Shown here one piece after another: positions 44,986-56,966 of a stretch of 64,000 nt of DNA. Position 1 is the stretch's first letter, and each line of letters starts with the position of its first letter. Source of the DNA: Zygaena filipendulae (Eukaryota; Arthropoda; Insecta; Lepidoptera; Zygaenidae); the NCBI GenBank assembly GCA_907165275.2, contig OU015651.1:12980501-13044500 (forward strand). Direction: 5' to 3'. The notes under the pieces are model-generated. The model worked only from the letters and a program-made list of their open reading frames with translations. It searched no databases and was not told the DNA's origin. The position numbers and the translations under genes were made by a program.

Positions 44986-45860
44986 TGAGTACCAGGTCAA
45001 CATAAATTGATGGATATAAAGCTATTCACTATTAAAAGGGACCAGTAGGTACATGGTTTTCAGTAGGTAAACCCGTATGCGCGCAAAATCATGGAAAGCG
45101 TTAAATGTTTGTAACTCATGTAAAAACGATTGAACGATTGAAATTATGTTTTGCAAACAGAATATGTATTCATTAAACACATAGAAAACTTTTATCTCGA
45201 TACAAAGAGTTGTTGAGTGAATTTAGAAATCCACGAAAACAAGGGAAAATATATTTATGTGTTAAGCAAAGTGGTTCATGAAATTTTATTAGTCAGAAGT
45301 TAAATACTCGTTTTAGATAGGCCGTGTGTCATCAAACTCCTAACAGGAGTCTATCTAGAATGTTCTAAGATATTTTATTTAAAATGCAATCGATGGGATA
45401 TCTTCCTGTAGGTAATATTATGAAAATAGAGTAAATAATAATTACTATGGTGATTCTACATCATTAAACTTTGTATCAATAAAATTAAACAGAACATGCA
45501 TACTTTTATGTACCTAGGTAATATTTAACATCAATCTATCTTACTTATTTTTTTTCTGGTTTCTTTTTCAATAAAATATTTTAGAAGGTATTAAATTGAC
45601 TCTAAAAGATTAAATTAAAAAAAAAATACACCTCTGAATTTATTTCGTGCTACAATATGAAACACGGAATTCTCCTGCAGCCAAAACTGCGTGTACGTTG
45701 AAGTTTTGATTGCCTTTCGAATTCGATTTAGTGTTTTGCTTCAGACAAAATTACATCGTCTGAAAGTTACGAGGAATTCTCGTTTTACATCATTTTTGTT
45801 ATTAATACATAAAAATTACGTACAGGTATATTAGGTACCTACATAATTGTATATCCTACG
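44986..45860. other. No gene recognised
   Basis: No recognisable feature. Confidence 0.45.
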
Positions 45861-46063
45861 TCCTACTAATATTATAAATGCGAAAGTGTGGATGTTTGGA
45901 TGTTTGGATGTTTGTTACTCAATCACGCAAAAACGGCTGAACGGATTTGGATGAAATTTGGCATGCACGTTGTGAGGGGTACAGAGACATAGGGTACTTT
46001 TTATCCCGGAATTCCTGCGGGAACTCCGAAATTACCGCGGGTGAAACCGCGGGGCACAGCTAA
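45861..46063 (+). mobile_element. HLE, full length
   Basis: TCCTACTAATATTATAAATG on the left and CGCGGGGCACAGCTAATT on the right. GGATGTTT is triplicated near the 5' end. It is preceded by a second TCCTACG word. Confidence 0.93.
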
Positions 46064-46333
46064 TTTAAAATATATTAAAAATTTTGATAATTCTACTTAT
46101 CAAAATTGACTAGGTATACCTAAAAATTCAAAACCCTTGTAATTTACAACCTGGTGCCTGCGGCTTCACTCGCGTCATGAATTAATTTTCTAGTCATGGG
46201 GAATAATACTTTGTCTGAATAAAATGAATGAAACCATGTTCTTTTCCATACACCGGAAATGTGTTTGCGAAATTTTCTTCATTTGAGTAGTTAAGGCGTG
46301 AGAGTGTTACAAACAAACAAAGTCTCATTCGTA

Positions 46334-46470
46334 TCTTAACTAATATAATAAATAGTGTGAAGAGAGACAGTACGAGTAAGTCAGTCTGTGTGTCTGTCTG
46401 TTACCTTTTCAGGCCTTAACTACTCAACCGATAATCATAAAATTTTCTATAGGTAGGTACAGTGGGCCAC
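46334..46470 (+). mobile_element. HLE 5' half
   Basis: ACTAATATAATAAATAGTG and CAGGCCTTAACTACTCAACC are followed by divergence after AAAATTTTCTATAGG. Confidence 0.65.
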
Positions 46471-46559
46471 ATAGACAACTACACCACCTTATAAAATTTA
46501 TACTGTTTGTAAAACGTCTTTATTTATTTATTAAAGCACACAATACATATTACATGTTA

Positions 46560-46703
46560 TCCTACTAATATTATAAATGTGAAAGTGTGGATGTTTGTTA
46601 CTCAATCACGCAAAAACGGCTGAACGGATTTGGATGAAATTTGGCATGCACGTTGACAGGGGTACAGAGAAAGACGTAGGGTAAACCGCGGGGTACAGCT
46701 AGT
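46560..46703 (+). mobile_element. HLE with internal deletion
   Basis: The ends are perfect (TCCTACTAATATTATAAATG; CCGCGGGGTACAGCTAGT). It jumps from GACGTAGGGT to AAACCGCGG, losing about 55 bp including half of the terminal hairpin. Confidence 0.9.
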
Positions 46704-46710
46704 AGTATTA

Positions 46711-46767
46711 TAAAAAAACATACGCGTCGAACTGAGAACCTCCTCCTTTTTGGGAAGTCGGTTAAAA
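46711..46767 (+). repeat. Dispersed tail repeat, copy 2
   Basis: AAAAAAACATACGCGTCGAA-CTGAGAACCTCC lies 8 bp after the HLE, ending AAGTCGGTTAAA. Confidence 0.65.
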
Positions 46768-47009
46768 GTATATTAGTACCTATTAAGTAATTAAGTTCTG
46801 ACTGAACTCAATCCAAAATTATGTATGCCTAATCAGTAAACATAACAGAGGGACGCAATCTTTCTTATAATTTATTTATCTTAGATCTTTTGTTTTTAGC
46901 TTGTATTGGAATTTGGAGCTTGGAGCTGCAAAAACAGCAACTTACAGACAGACGTTACAAAAAGTATAAATTTTACGAGGTCGTATACTCATCTAAGTGG
47001 ACCACTGTA

Positions 47010-47119
47010 CCTATCTACACGTTATCAGGGGTACATGAAAAGGCATAGGGTACTTTTACCCCGAAATCAACCGCGGGAACTCCGTAATTAATGCTACGAA
47101 ACTCTTGCGAATATCTAGT
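47010..47119 (+). mobile_element. HLE 3' half
   Basis: CACGTTATCAGGGGTACATG and CGCGGGAACTCCGTAATTAA are followed by an eroded hairpin and ATATCTAGT. Confidence 0.7.
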
Positions 47120-47129
47120 TAGCAATATG

Positions 47130-47535
47130 AGTTAAGGGTTATTTATTAATGAAACCGAAATGACTTCCCACACACTTCTGCTGTAACGGAACCTGGTGGG
47201 CGTTGAGGTTCGATCCGTTGAATTCCGGGGACCGGAACCCATGCCCCGAGGCTATCAATCAAGCTTTGAACGTCACAATTATGCGTCGACGCCGCTGGCA
47301 CGTGATGCCGATCGATTCTCACACTGACAGGCGTCGGTAGGCGAGCCTCTGGTACACGAAGCAATTTAATTTCGGTTATTAATATTGATTGTTATGGGTG
47401 TGCCTGTTATATATAGTTTTCGAGTTGGAAGTGTCAGTCAGAACATAAGTATAGAACGGGTATATAGAAGTTGCCGAGTCTAGTCATTTGTAACGTGGTG
47501 CTAAGGCCAATAGAGGTGGTAGTAAAATGGTTAAG
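47130..47535 (+). mobile_element. Gypsy-type 5' LTR
   Basis: It begins AGTTAAGGG and runs to the primer-binding site. It contains a TATATATAG box at 47408-47416 with the arthropod initiator TCAGT 26 bp on (47434-47438), the layout of an LTR promoter. The body is GC-richer than its surroundings. The left boundary is judged by terminal style and could be off by a few bases. No matching second LTR was found. Confidence 0.62.
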
Positions 47536-47553
47536 TGGCGCAGTCGGTAGGAT
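47536..47553 (+). promoter_or_regulatory. tRNA-Ser primer-binding site
   Basis: TGGCGCAGTCGGTAGGAT is complementary, with about one mismatch, to the 3' end of insect tRNA-Ser (CCA included). It is the PBS of many Ty3/gypsy elements. Confidence 0.75.
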
Positions 47554-48680
47554 CGCGTTGAGTTGATTAATCCAAAATTCGGTGTTCAGTGTTATAAAAA
47601 AAAAATCTAATTTCAAAATTTATTTCTCTTGTGAGAGTCGATTTTTTTTTTCTCCGACTCACGATCGGTACTTTTCTACAACGATTACAATTTTTACTTT
47701 GTAAAACGAGTTCTACTCATGATCCATGTTCTAGATATTCGATAGACTGTATTTTTTTAATTACATTAGAATCTGCGCTATGTTATCTGATTTTCAGCAT
47801 CGCAATTGTATACTGGAACACTAATATTACAAAAAGGAATTTTATTAAGACGATAATCGAGCTGGAACTGCTCAATCGATTATTAAAATTCTTTCGCTCT
47901 TACAAAGCTACAGTATACTTAAAAAAGTGAGTTGAGTAAGAGTAAAAAAAAAGTTTTTCAGGGAAAACCTTAAAATTCAGACGAATGGAACTGGGAGAAA
48001 AACTGTTTAGTCTTACAGTCTGATTGCGTCGTAGTATTTATACGGCTATTAAACTGGAGCCTTCAGATTTTCTCCTAATAAACCATGCATCTAAGAATAT
48101 AGTAGTGACGTGGTAGGTTGACTTAACTCCATGGAAGCGAAATTGGCCTTGACAGCTTGATGTAGTTGGAGCCTGTATGAGAATTAATGGGCTAATTTTG
48201 GGGGACTCGCGAGATGGGATGTTGAAGTGGAGAAGATTTAGTGGTGAAAGCCTACTTTAGTTTGCACTACAGACGCTCATTGAATAAAATATGACTAGCT
48301 CGAGGTTACTTAATGAGCAAAGCCACCAAACTCCTCCACAATTGATTCAGAGTTTGGTCCTTTTTTGAATTGAACTGAATTAACTTTATTTGACACAACA
48401 CATGGAGAATAATTGACATATTGACATAATTCTATTTTCCACTGTGGATATAATATCTATTTTTGTTAAATTTAACGATGGTACGATATAGTAGTCATAA
48501 ATCATGTATTATTATGCCCTAATTTGTGTTGGATTTGCCACAACACAAGCTTAACTAAAGAGATCAAGTTGGCTTAATCCTAAACTTAATAATTGAATTA
48601 AAATCTCTTAATTCAACTACATTCTAAAAGCAGGTTTTATAACAAGATTTTCATAGGTGCTATAAAAGAAATGTTAATAA
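47554..48680. other. No gene recognised after the LTR
   Basis: A 100-codon frame at 47631-47930 lies where the leader or gag would begin, but no gag or pol motif is visible. The element is truncated or decayed. A LINE-tail-like AATTAACTTTATTTGACAC is at about 48377. Confidence 0.45.
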
Positions 48681-49213
48681 TGTTAATGAATTTGACCAAA
48701 AACCTGATACACCCCATTTAAAAAATAAACAATCCCTACTAATATTATAAATGCGAAAGTAACTCTGTCTGTCGGTCTATCTGTCTGTCTGTTACGCTTT
48801 CACACCTTAACGGCTCAAACGATCATCATGACATTTTGCATACACGTTGTCAGGGGTACATAGAAATACATAGGGTAATTTTAATCCCGGAATTCCCGCG
48901 GGAACTTCAAAATTAACGTGGGCAAAATTACGGGGAACAGCTTGTAATATGATTAAAATATAAATTATGTTAAAAAATTAATAGTCTAAAATTTATTCAA
49001 CATTAGTTTGGAGGTGACCTATTATTATTATCTATATGAAATTTCCGATTCGATTTTTTTGCTACGAGCGGCGTATATGCACTCAATATTGAATTATAAA
49101 TAATTTAGACATAGACTGGTAAAAATGAATAAATATAACCATGGTGTGATCGATTCGGAAGTCGATTATGAACAGACTACTTCCTAGTTTTTAGTCAATT
49201 CATTAACACGTTG
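48681..49213 (+). mobile_element. MITE-b copy 3, hosting an HLE
   Basis: Left-end remnant GTTAATGAATTTGACC, AACCTGATACACCCCATT and right end ATTCATTAACACGTTGT. Apart from the HLE at 48733-48944 it is collinear with 22158-22509. Confidence 0.9.
48733..48944 (+). mobile_element. HLE, full length, precise insertion in MITE-b
   Basis: It begins TCCCTACTAATATTATAAAT and ends GGGGAACAGCTTG. Removing it restores AACAA|TAATATGATT exactly as in the two other MITE-b copies, showing insertion between A and T without a target duplication. Confidence 0.95.
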
Positions 49214-49554
49214 TAAACATACCGGTAACTTTCTTCCAGAGAACAGCGTTTTAGAACAGCCAAAACATATTGACAACAGAGTGATTATATCAAGGTATTG
49301 AAAAGGTTTTTACTTAGAGGTCACACGGAACAATACAAAGCCAAGTGCAGCGATCAATCCCTTACTTATGGAAGCCGAACGACCCTACTCGGCCACATAT
49401 TGCACCCATTTCAAAGCAATTTCGACCGCTCAGAGCAGTTTTCGGCATTTCTGCAGTTCTTTTGGTGCCATTCCGGTACGTCTGTTGTCCTGAAACGACG
49501 TTGCTTATTGCTATTGGAATATCACTACATAGTATAAAATAAGGTCGCTTCCCA
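49214..49554. other. No gene recognised
   Basis: A 79-codon frame at 49298-49537 is without recognisable motifs. Confidence 0.4.
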
Positions 49555-49729
49555 CAGACAGACAGACATCTGTCTATTAGTATGCTTAATCTTTAAAACT
49601 ACGCAACGGATTTTCATGCGGTTTTCTCAATAGTGTGTTGCATGAGAAAGGTTTATATCTATATTTTTCCCTGGAATTCCCACGGAAACTCCGAAATTAC
49701 CGCGGATGAGACCGCGGGGGACAGCTAGT
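49555..49729 (+). mobile_element. HLE, 5'-truncated
   Basis: CAGACAGACAGACATCTG and CGGATTTTCATGCGGTTTTC are followed by ACCGCGGGGGACAGCTAGT. Confidence 0.8.
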
Positions 49730-50433
49730 GTTAATATAAAGCCTAAGCCTAAGTAATATTAAAACTTGAAATAAAAGCAATAGGTAAAACAGGCTACAAA
49801 ATTTAATAAACCGTTCATATTTACAAAAGTTCATCAAAATATGTAAGAGAGTTTTGTGTTTGAACGACGAGGTGAAAGATACAAAAATAAAATAACAATA
49901 AAAATAAAAATATTTATTTTTATTAATTTATAATTTTTTTTATAACTAATAATGTGTGCATAAATTTTTACCACTTTGTCTATTGCAGTAGGTTATGGTA
50001 CAGCCTTGGTAATAATTTATCTAGACCACTAAAGTGTGCCAAGTTTTAGTGCAGAATGGGAATAAATTAGTGCTTTTATACATAACTTATGATATATAGT
50101 TAAGTATAATTATAATAAATAGTTTTGTAACCAAAACTCAGTATATCTAGGTAGTCATCATTAACCAAAGTTTCAATTTGTAAAATCAATTTTACAAATC
50201 TCTGTTGAAATTTTAAAATACCTGACTGAAGAAACGATGTTTACTGAAGAAATACCTAATTAGCTGAAAATCACACATAGAACAATGCCAAGATAATTAA
50301 CCGTCTCGGTCATGGAAATAATCCTGTGAATTCCTATGTTAAATCTATATATCGATATAGTATATCGTCGATATCTCCAAATAAATGCTTTCTTTCTTTT
50401 TATTTAATTTTTATGAAAAGATTCATATATATA
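49730..50433. other. No gene recognised
   Basis: No recognisable feature. Confidence 0.45.
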
Positions 50434-50790
50434 TTTTTTTTTATGTCATAGGGGGCAAACGGGCAAGTGGTACACCTGATGGTATAAGTGATTACCGCCG
50501 CCCATGGATATCTGCAACACCAGAAGGCATGCAGGTGCGTTGCCGACCTGAAATGGGGATGGAACTGACTTTCAAGCGGGGCTGGCGGAACACACCGTTA
50601 GGTGCTCGGCGACAGATTTGCAACTTGAAGGTGGTAGCTAGCCAGCCGGGCACTAGAGAGCGCTCTACCACCATGCTATGGTTTCCTCACGATGTTTTCC
50701 TTCACCGACAGCTCAAGCTCATTGTTAGGATTTGAACCTAAACATTGCGGCGTTTAATCCGAACGCACTAACCACTGAGCTATCATCGCT
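50434..50790 (-). mobile_element. SINE-1, full length
   Basis: The minus strand has the A-box region GATAGCTCAGTGGTTAGTG (50784-50766) and the B box GGTTCAAATCC (50738-50728). A body follows, ending CCCCCTATGACAT and poly(A) at 50434. The head is tRNA-derived, so transcription by RNA polymerase III is expected. Two partial copies are at 9492 and 13660. Confidence 0.9.
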
Positions 50791-51066
50791 TTTCTTCCGT
50801 ACGTAGGTACTTAAACAGTACCTACTCATCTGTGCAATAGGACATTCATCTATAGAAATCCAACTTTCCTCTGTTATTACTTTAATATGGTAAACTTTAT
50901 TCTAACTGCACCTTAGGAAATGCTAGACTTATGTGAGTTTTTTGGGTTGTAATATTGTGAAATAGTAACATAGTTGTATGTACAGTTTGCAAAATAAAAC
51001 CAAAGGTCAACAACTACGGGGACTCATTCTAAACTCGTTTGTATCTCTTAATCTTTTCTTTAGAAT

Positions 51067-51398
51067 AATAGGGATGTTGACAACTTTTGAAAATCAAAAT
51101 TTTAATTAGTCCGTCTTTTAGAAAATTAAAAATCATTAGACACGTATAAAATTTAAATTTTTCAAATAAATGAAAATACACAGAGATAAAGCGCATTAAA
51201 GTTTAGGGTGGGGGCTCGTGACTTCACTTACCACTACAAGCCGCCATACAAACTGCACTAGTTAGTGACGTTACCCGAAATTTCAACTCAATGTATCTCT
51301 GTTATTTTTTGATTACGTAAAAAAAGAAAAAATACGTGTCCAATATTTTTTATTAGTCTACAAGACGGACTAAAAAAAAATTAGTCAAATAGCCTATT
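51067..51398 (+). mobile_element. MITE-c copy 3
   Basis: AATAGGGATGTTGAC on the left and AGTCAAATAGCCTATT on the right. Both palindromes are mutated (GTGACTTCAC and GTGACGTTAC). Confidence 0.85.
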
Positions 51399-51830
51399 GT
51401 TTGATTGAATTAATTTATTATAAACATACGGTTATTCTGTACCTACGTTAGCATAAATTTTAATTTAAGTGTTAAAAAAATATGATATATTATATGTGAT
51501 CACTTATTGCACATTTTTTGTCTCCATTATATGCCTTTTTTATGTGCCCTGCCTAAGCGTGCTCACGATCTTTTTACAATCTACAATCTCTCGAGATAAT
51601 CATAATCTAACGCTTTTTACAATTTGACGGTGACATACCTATACAATATGTTTTAAGACGAAAATTGTAGATATATCATATAAAAAGTATTTTCAATCGA
51701 CGTGAAAATCTTGTAAAAAAATAAGAACGTTAGGAAAGAAATATTTAAAAGATAAATTTTGCGTATAGACTATAGACGCTATTGTCACTCGCGACTTTAA
51801 ACACCGTTTAGCGAACGATCAATTTTATTT

Positions 51831-51875
51831 TTAACTGACTTCAAAAAAGGAGGAGGTTCTCAATTCGACTGTCTT
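51831..51875 (-). repeat. Dispersed tail repeat, copy 3
   Basis: AACTGACTTCAAAAAAGGAG-GAGGTTCTCAATTCGACTG is the complement of the tail at 495-660. Confidence 0.7.
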
Positions 51876-52532
51876 TTAATTCGTTCGTTTAGTGGACAAC
51901 TAGGAAGAGCCTATTTGGTAACCATAATACATGTTATTGTTTTACTTAGTTTGGGACTAGGTTGATGATTTTCAAGGATTATTATTATTAATAAGAAAAA
52001 TCTACGTTTTGTAACTGAATCTTCTGACTGTACCACCTCAATGCCCTCTACACCGACCGGTAGCGGCGCTTGTAGCCCAAGGCGACTCATTCCCTTCGCA
52101 GCCAGGTCTTTTCATATCCCATATATTGTGTATTCAAGAGAATTTTGCAAAGAAACAGTCCTGCAGCTATTTATAAGTTTCGATATGAGATTGTCGTATT
52201 GTCGTAGAGAATATCGTGTCGTATCTGAAATTCAACTATAGGTACGTACTACGTATGCATTTAATGAACGAAAACTGCGTTTAAAGATATCGTTTGTGTG
52301 TGGTTAGTAAATAATTTAAATCATTTTTACGAAGCCAGGATGTTATTAATTTTGAGATAAATTTTGTGTTCATCAGCAGTCACCACTGATGTGTATTCGT
52401 GTCCATTGGTCACTATTAAATGTTATAATAAACAGTGAACAAAGATAAGTCCACCTTTTGTTACCCTCGGCGTTTCTTACTTATATTTTTTTATTTATTT
52501 TTTATGGTGCTAATAAAGTACCTATATCTGAT
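51876..52532. other. No gene recognised
   Basis: No recognisable feature. Confidence 0.45.
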
Positions 52533-52832
52533 ACTAGCTGTTCCCCACGGTTCTACCCTCGTTAATATCGGAAATCCCACGAGAATTTCGGGATAAAAGT
52601 CCCTATACCTATCCTTTTCTGTAGCCCTAACAGCATATAGTATGTAAATTTAATGAAGTTTCACCCCTGTTTTTACGGAGTTCCTGTGGGAATTCCGGGA
52701 TAAAAAGTACCTTATGTCCTTTTCTGTACTCCTGAAAACGTGTATTGATGATCGATTGAGCCGTTAAGGCGTGAAAGCGTGAAAGCATAACAGACAGACA
52801 GAGTGACTTTCGCATTTAAAACATTAGTATAG
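52533..52832 (-). mobile_element. HLE with duplicated 3' half
   Basis: ACTAGCTGTTCCCCACGG starts one 3' half. A second begins near GTTTCACCCCTGTTTTTACG at 52660 and continues to a 5' end near AACATTAGTATAGGGA. This is two overlapping insertions or a partial tandem. Confidence 0.78.
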
Positions 52833-53327
52833 GGATCGTATCCTCTGACTTATGACTGGTGTCGTCGAGTCTAAAAACCGTTTTACTTTTGCCATCGGGT
52901 TCAGACTTGTTGACTTACACGTTCAACAATACTCCTTAATCTTCACTGTTTAACTTTAATAGTGAATATTTATTTTGTATTAGGTACTACTGCCTTAGAT
53001 GGCAGAGAATATTAATAAAATAAGGTCTCTGCTGTTTTCAGCCTAATATTTACTCAATGTAGGTAAATATTTAGGTATTTTGTTATATCTGATCTAAATA
53101 TACGAATTCAATTTTTGTCCTCTACCTTTTACCACTGACGAAATAAAGATGTGGTATGCGTTTGAGCGCATTGTAGATCTGATTTGCAAGGTTTCAATCG
53201 CGTTCCTTACAGAAAATTACAATTTATGTGTGTAATAAGGTATAAAATATAATTTATAAAACAGAATAATATAACAATTATAATACCACCACGAGCTTTG
53301 CCACGCGGTATCACACGTGTGATCTTT
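52833..53327. other. No gene recognised
   Basis: No recognisable feature. Confidence 0.45.
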
Positions 53328-53475
53328 GGAATTGGCTACTTGACAAATTTATTTTTTTAGTCCGTCATGTAGATTAATTAAAAAATATTGGACAAGTATT
53401 TTTTCTTTTTTTTACGTAATCAAAAAATAACGGCGATACATTCAGTTGAAATTTCGCGTGACGTCACTATCTTGG
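53328..53475 (-). mobile_element. MITE-c copy 4, truncated
   Basis: TTTTTTTAGTCCGTCATG and TACGTAATCAAAAAATAACG are present. It ends just after GTGACGTCAC at 53458-53467, and the other half is missing. Confidence 0.8.
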
Positions 53476-53995
53476 GCGGAAGTTGACCACAACCCTATTA
53501 AAAAGAAATTTTTGACCTTGTCCTGACAATCGTCAGGATAAGGCGAACACAATAAAAAAGAAATCAGTCAAATCGATCTAAATAAAAACTAATAAAATCT
53601 AAAATTAGAGGCGTGTTACCTACAGCTAGGAGATTTATTATATTCAAAAGAGAATAATGCGGAGTTCTGAATTATACCATTGGTTAAATATAAATAAGTT
53701 TTTCTGGTTTTATTTTTATAGTAGTCGTACTATTGTCAGCACAAGAGATAAGTAGAGACTGTCAAGTAAAAAGTAATAATGTCTTCTTACAATGGAGACG
53801 TATATAAGTGAATTCTGTGCCAACACGAACCTTTACAAAAATAAAAGGATGCTGAATAAATTTAATTACCAAAAAATAATAATTTTTGGTTTGTGACTCC
53901 ATTATAAGTTCACCGTGTAGCTTTAAACTTTCCGTAAAGTGCAAAATAAGTAAATAAATAAACAGAATTTGATATGGCTTAAAAAAAGGAAACAT
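53476..53995. other. No gene recognised; small hairpin
   Basis: CTTGTCCTGAC-AATC-GTCAGGATAAGG at about 53517-53543 can form a stem. No gene context. Confidence 0.45.
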
Positions 53996-54160
53996 ACGGC
54001 CGCACTAAGAGTCGTTTCATGATTACCTACTTAATTTAAGTAAAGATTTTTAATACAAATTTCCGCAATCAGAGACGTTCATCAAATAAATGTTAGTTGG
54101 CATTTGACTAATTAAGTTAAATTTAGTTAAATGCCATTCAACATTAATTTATTAAACGAC
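53996..54160 (+). mobile_element. Foldback MITE-d copy 3, one arm
   Basis: ACGGCCGCACTAAGAGTCG, CGCAATCAGAGACGTTCATC and the central loop (TTGGCATTTGACTAATTAAG) are present. The second arm stops at TTATTAAACGAC. Confidence 0.82.
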
Positions 54161-55353
54161 ATAACAAGTTTCATATTCCAAATTCACAACTCATTATTAC
54201 CCGCTGTTTAGCGGGTTATAATGGATTTCAGTACAACTTTTAGTCGTACTTATTGAAGGGAACCTAAACGTACTACTTTATGTGCACTTATATGTGAATA
54301 AAACGTCAGTTTTTGAATATATGGGATGAAAAAACATAAACCTATCCTTACTGTAACGCAGCCGGGTAATATTCCCCAAATCGTGTAGCGTTTCACAGCT
54401 AGTAAAGTACTATCGTGTCTCTACTCTGTGTATGTAAATAAAATACATATATTGTAATTCAAATGCCCCTGCTTAGTGATTTATTTCAGCGACCGTCCCC
54501 AAGGCTCGGTTGATTCATCATTTTCATACGATAAACTTTTGTTATTTTTCGCGTTATAATTCAAACGTGAATGACTAATGATCGGTATAGTTGGAATGTA
54601 TAACAATAGAGAATTTCATAGTGACTAGCTTGCTAGTTTAGGTGTATTGCAGCCGGTTAATGGAATTGTTTTGTGACGTCATCTTGAATACTTACGACAA
54701 ATTAATCATTATCATCATGTACATAATGGCATCCCTAGATCGTATTATGATGATTTATGTTACAGTAGCCTTTCCCGTGGTCTGTCTCTTTGTCTCATTT
54801 AGCTATGAGTGCGGGCACTCGTAGCGCTGATTCAAACCAGCACCGTTATTGTGCTGACTGACTAATTGAATCATTACAAAACCGAGCTATTTATTGGGTG
54901 TAAGAACTTAAAATTTTCAAGGATCCCTTTACCATGGAAAAGTTCTGGTAAATTCAATCGCTAAAAAGTTGAAAACGAGATAAAAGTTTGCTGGAAGGAC
55001 CAAGTTAGTTCCTTAGGTAGAGTCCTAAAAAACGTGATTTGGGTGTACAGGGTTATACGGATGGAACGCAAGTGAAACTTCGGTCACACCATGAGCAGTT
55101 CCATACAAACGAAACGCTTTAACTCTACTCCTTCCACAGGCGCTCAGCTTATCCGCATCATGTGCAGTGTGTGTACGGGTGTCTTAGGGCTCACGCGCTA
55201 GTTTAAGTTCGAAATTCAAGTTGATATTATCCAACACACACAGCCTAAACCGCTACCACCTCTAGGCTTATCTAGGTACGTTGCGGCAAGGCGTAGAGGG
55301 GGAACGGACATGACGGGAGGCATTGAGTGTCACTTCTTTACAACATAGTATAT
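54161..55353. other. No gene recognised
   Basis: A 60-codon frame at 54642-54824 and other short frames carry no recognisable motif. There is a small stem TTACCCGC/GCGGGTTA at about 54198. Confidence 0.45.
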
Positions 55354-55525
55354 ACTAGCTATTCCCCACGGATTCATCCGTGGTAATTTCGGAGTTCCCG
55401 CGGGAATTCGGGGATAAAAAGTACCCTATTTCCTTTTCTATATCCTTGAAAATGTGCATGCAAGATTTCATGATGATCGGTTGAGCCGTTAAGGCACAAA
55501 CAGAGTTACTTTGGCATTTATAGGT
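55354..55525 (-). mobile_element. HLE, nearly full length
   Basis: ACTAGCTATTCCCCACGG, GTGCATGCAAGATTTCATGA and GAGTTACTTTGGCATTTATA are present. The 5' tip is eroded and abuts MITE-c copy 5. Confidence 0.82.
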
Positions 55526-55845
55526 AATAGGGAAAATCAAAATTAATTAATTAATTCTAATTAGTCCGTCAGTTAGAAAATAAAAAAACAATAGACACGA
55601 TTTTTTTACTTTTTCAAATAAATTAAAATATACAGAGATAAAACGTATTAAAGTTTAGGGAGAGGGGCTCGTGACGCCACTAACCGCTAAAACCACCATA
55701 CAAACTGTCCGAATAGTGACGTCACGCGAAATTTCAACTCAATGTATCGCCGTTATTTTTTGATTACTTAAAAAAAAATACGTTTCCAAATATTCATATT
55801 CATCTACAAGACGGGCTAAAAAAAAAATAGTCAACATGCCCATTA
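55526..55845 (+). mobile_element. MITE-c copy 5
   Basis: AATAGGGAAAATCAAAATT on the left and TAGTCAACATGCCCATTA on the right. One palindrome is intact at 55716-55725 and the other has mutated to GTGACGCCAC. Confidence 0.85.
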
Positions 55846-56739
55846 GGATGGATTGCATAAGGGAACAGTTGGTTTTAAGGTTGTTGACCGACCTGCCTGT
55901 CGCGTTATTTATTCGGTATCTTTACCACCGTTCAGCAGCCATTTTGTTTTCGAAGAAGGAAGCTGCCTTTCGAGATAGAATCGTGTTTTGTCTTGGGGAA
56001 CAATCTAACACTGTCATTGGCGTTTCGCCATAATTATTTTAATTGCTAAAAATACGTACATTGGCAGAATTAAATGCGATAAATCGCGATAGATTGCCAT
56101 AATCGTTAATACGTTGGAAACTCCTTAAAACAGTTTTTTTCTGTTCATCGACTGTAGAATGTAGAAATGTTATTCATTCTGAATGTTTTAATCGCGTGTA
56201 ACCGACATTACCCTAATGCCATTCCTGGTACCGTGTTGCGACTTCCTGAAGAACGCAAATGCAGTGTTAGAAAGAGTTAGCAGTATACGACGGTTATAAG
56301 TCTATCTCTATCATTTATTAAAAACGTCTCGTATTGACTAGGTTAAAGTTGGATTGGCTGGGAATATTGCCGCTTGCATGCGAAATTCTCACCCAATAAA
56401 TTGTTAGTTGCAGAAAATTAACAGTGCAATGAAACTGTTAAATTTATTTTAATCTTATATTTTTATTTTGCACCGTTTATTTCAACTGAATTTATTGGTT
56501 TTATAACCACTTGAGCTTTTATTGGTTCGGTATGCAAAACAGATTAACGTTTTTTCTTGAGGCCTTATTCGTGACTAGAGTATCGTAGCCAGCTGCATTT
56601 TTTTTTAAACTAGTAATTTTGGTTGTAAAACTTTATATGGCACAAGAGGAAATTTTGAAGACAGTTGTTTCACTCGTAAAATACTTACAAATAAGTACCT
56701 ATTACACATTGACTCATACATAGTAGGTAGGTATCATAA
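55846..56739. other. No gene recognised
   Basis: A 65-codon frame at 55836-56033 overlaps the MITE end and is not convincing. Confidence 0.45.
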
Positions 56740-56966
56740 TCTAATATAAATCACGTGTCACGTTGTTTGTCCGCGATGGACTCCGAAACTGCTGAACGGA
56801 TTTTGATAAAATTTTGTAACCTTTCATAAAATGGTCCAACTTTAAAGATAGGATAGTTTTTATCCCGGAATTCCCTCGGGAACTGAAGGACATAGAGTAC
56901 TTTTTTCCCGCAACCTCCGCGGGAACTGCGAAATTACCGCGGATGAAATCGCGGGGGACAGCTAGT
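56740..56966 (+). mobile_element. HLE, first unit of a tandem dimer
   Basis: TCTAATATAAATCACGTGTC on the left and GAAATCGCGGGGGACAGC-TAGT on the right. The next unit begins at the following base. Confidence 0.93.

Noticed and set aside
53517..53543. Terminator-like hairpin
   Set aside because: Bacterial-type terminators are not relevant in this genome and there is no adjacent gene.
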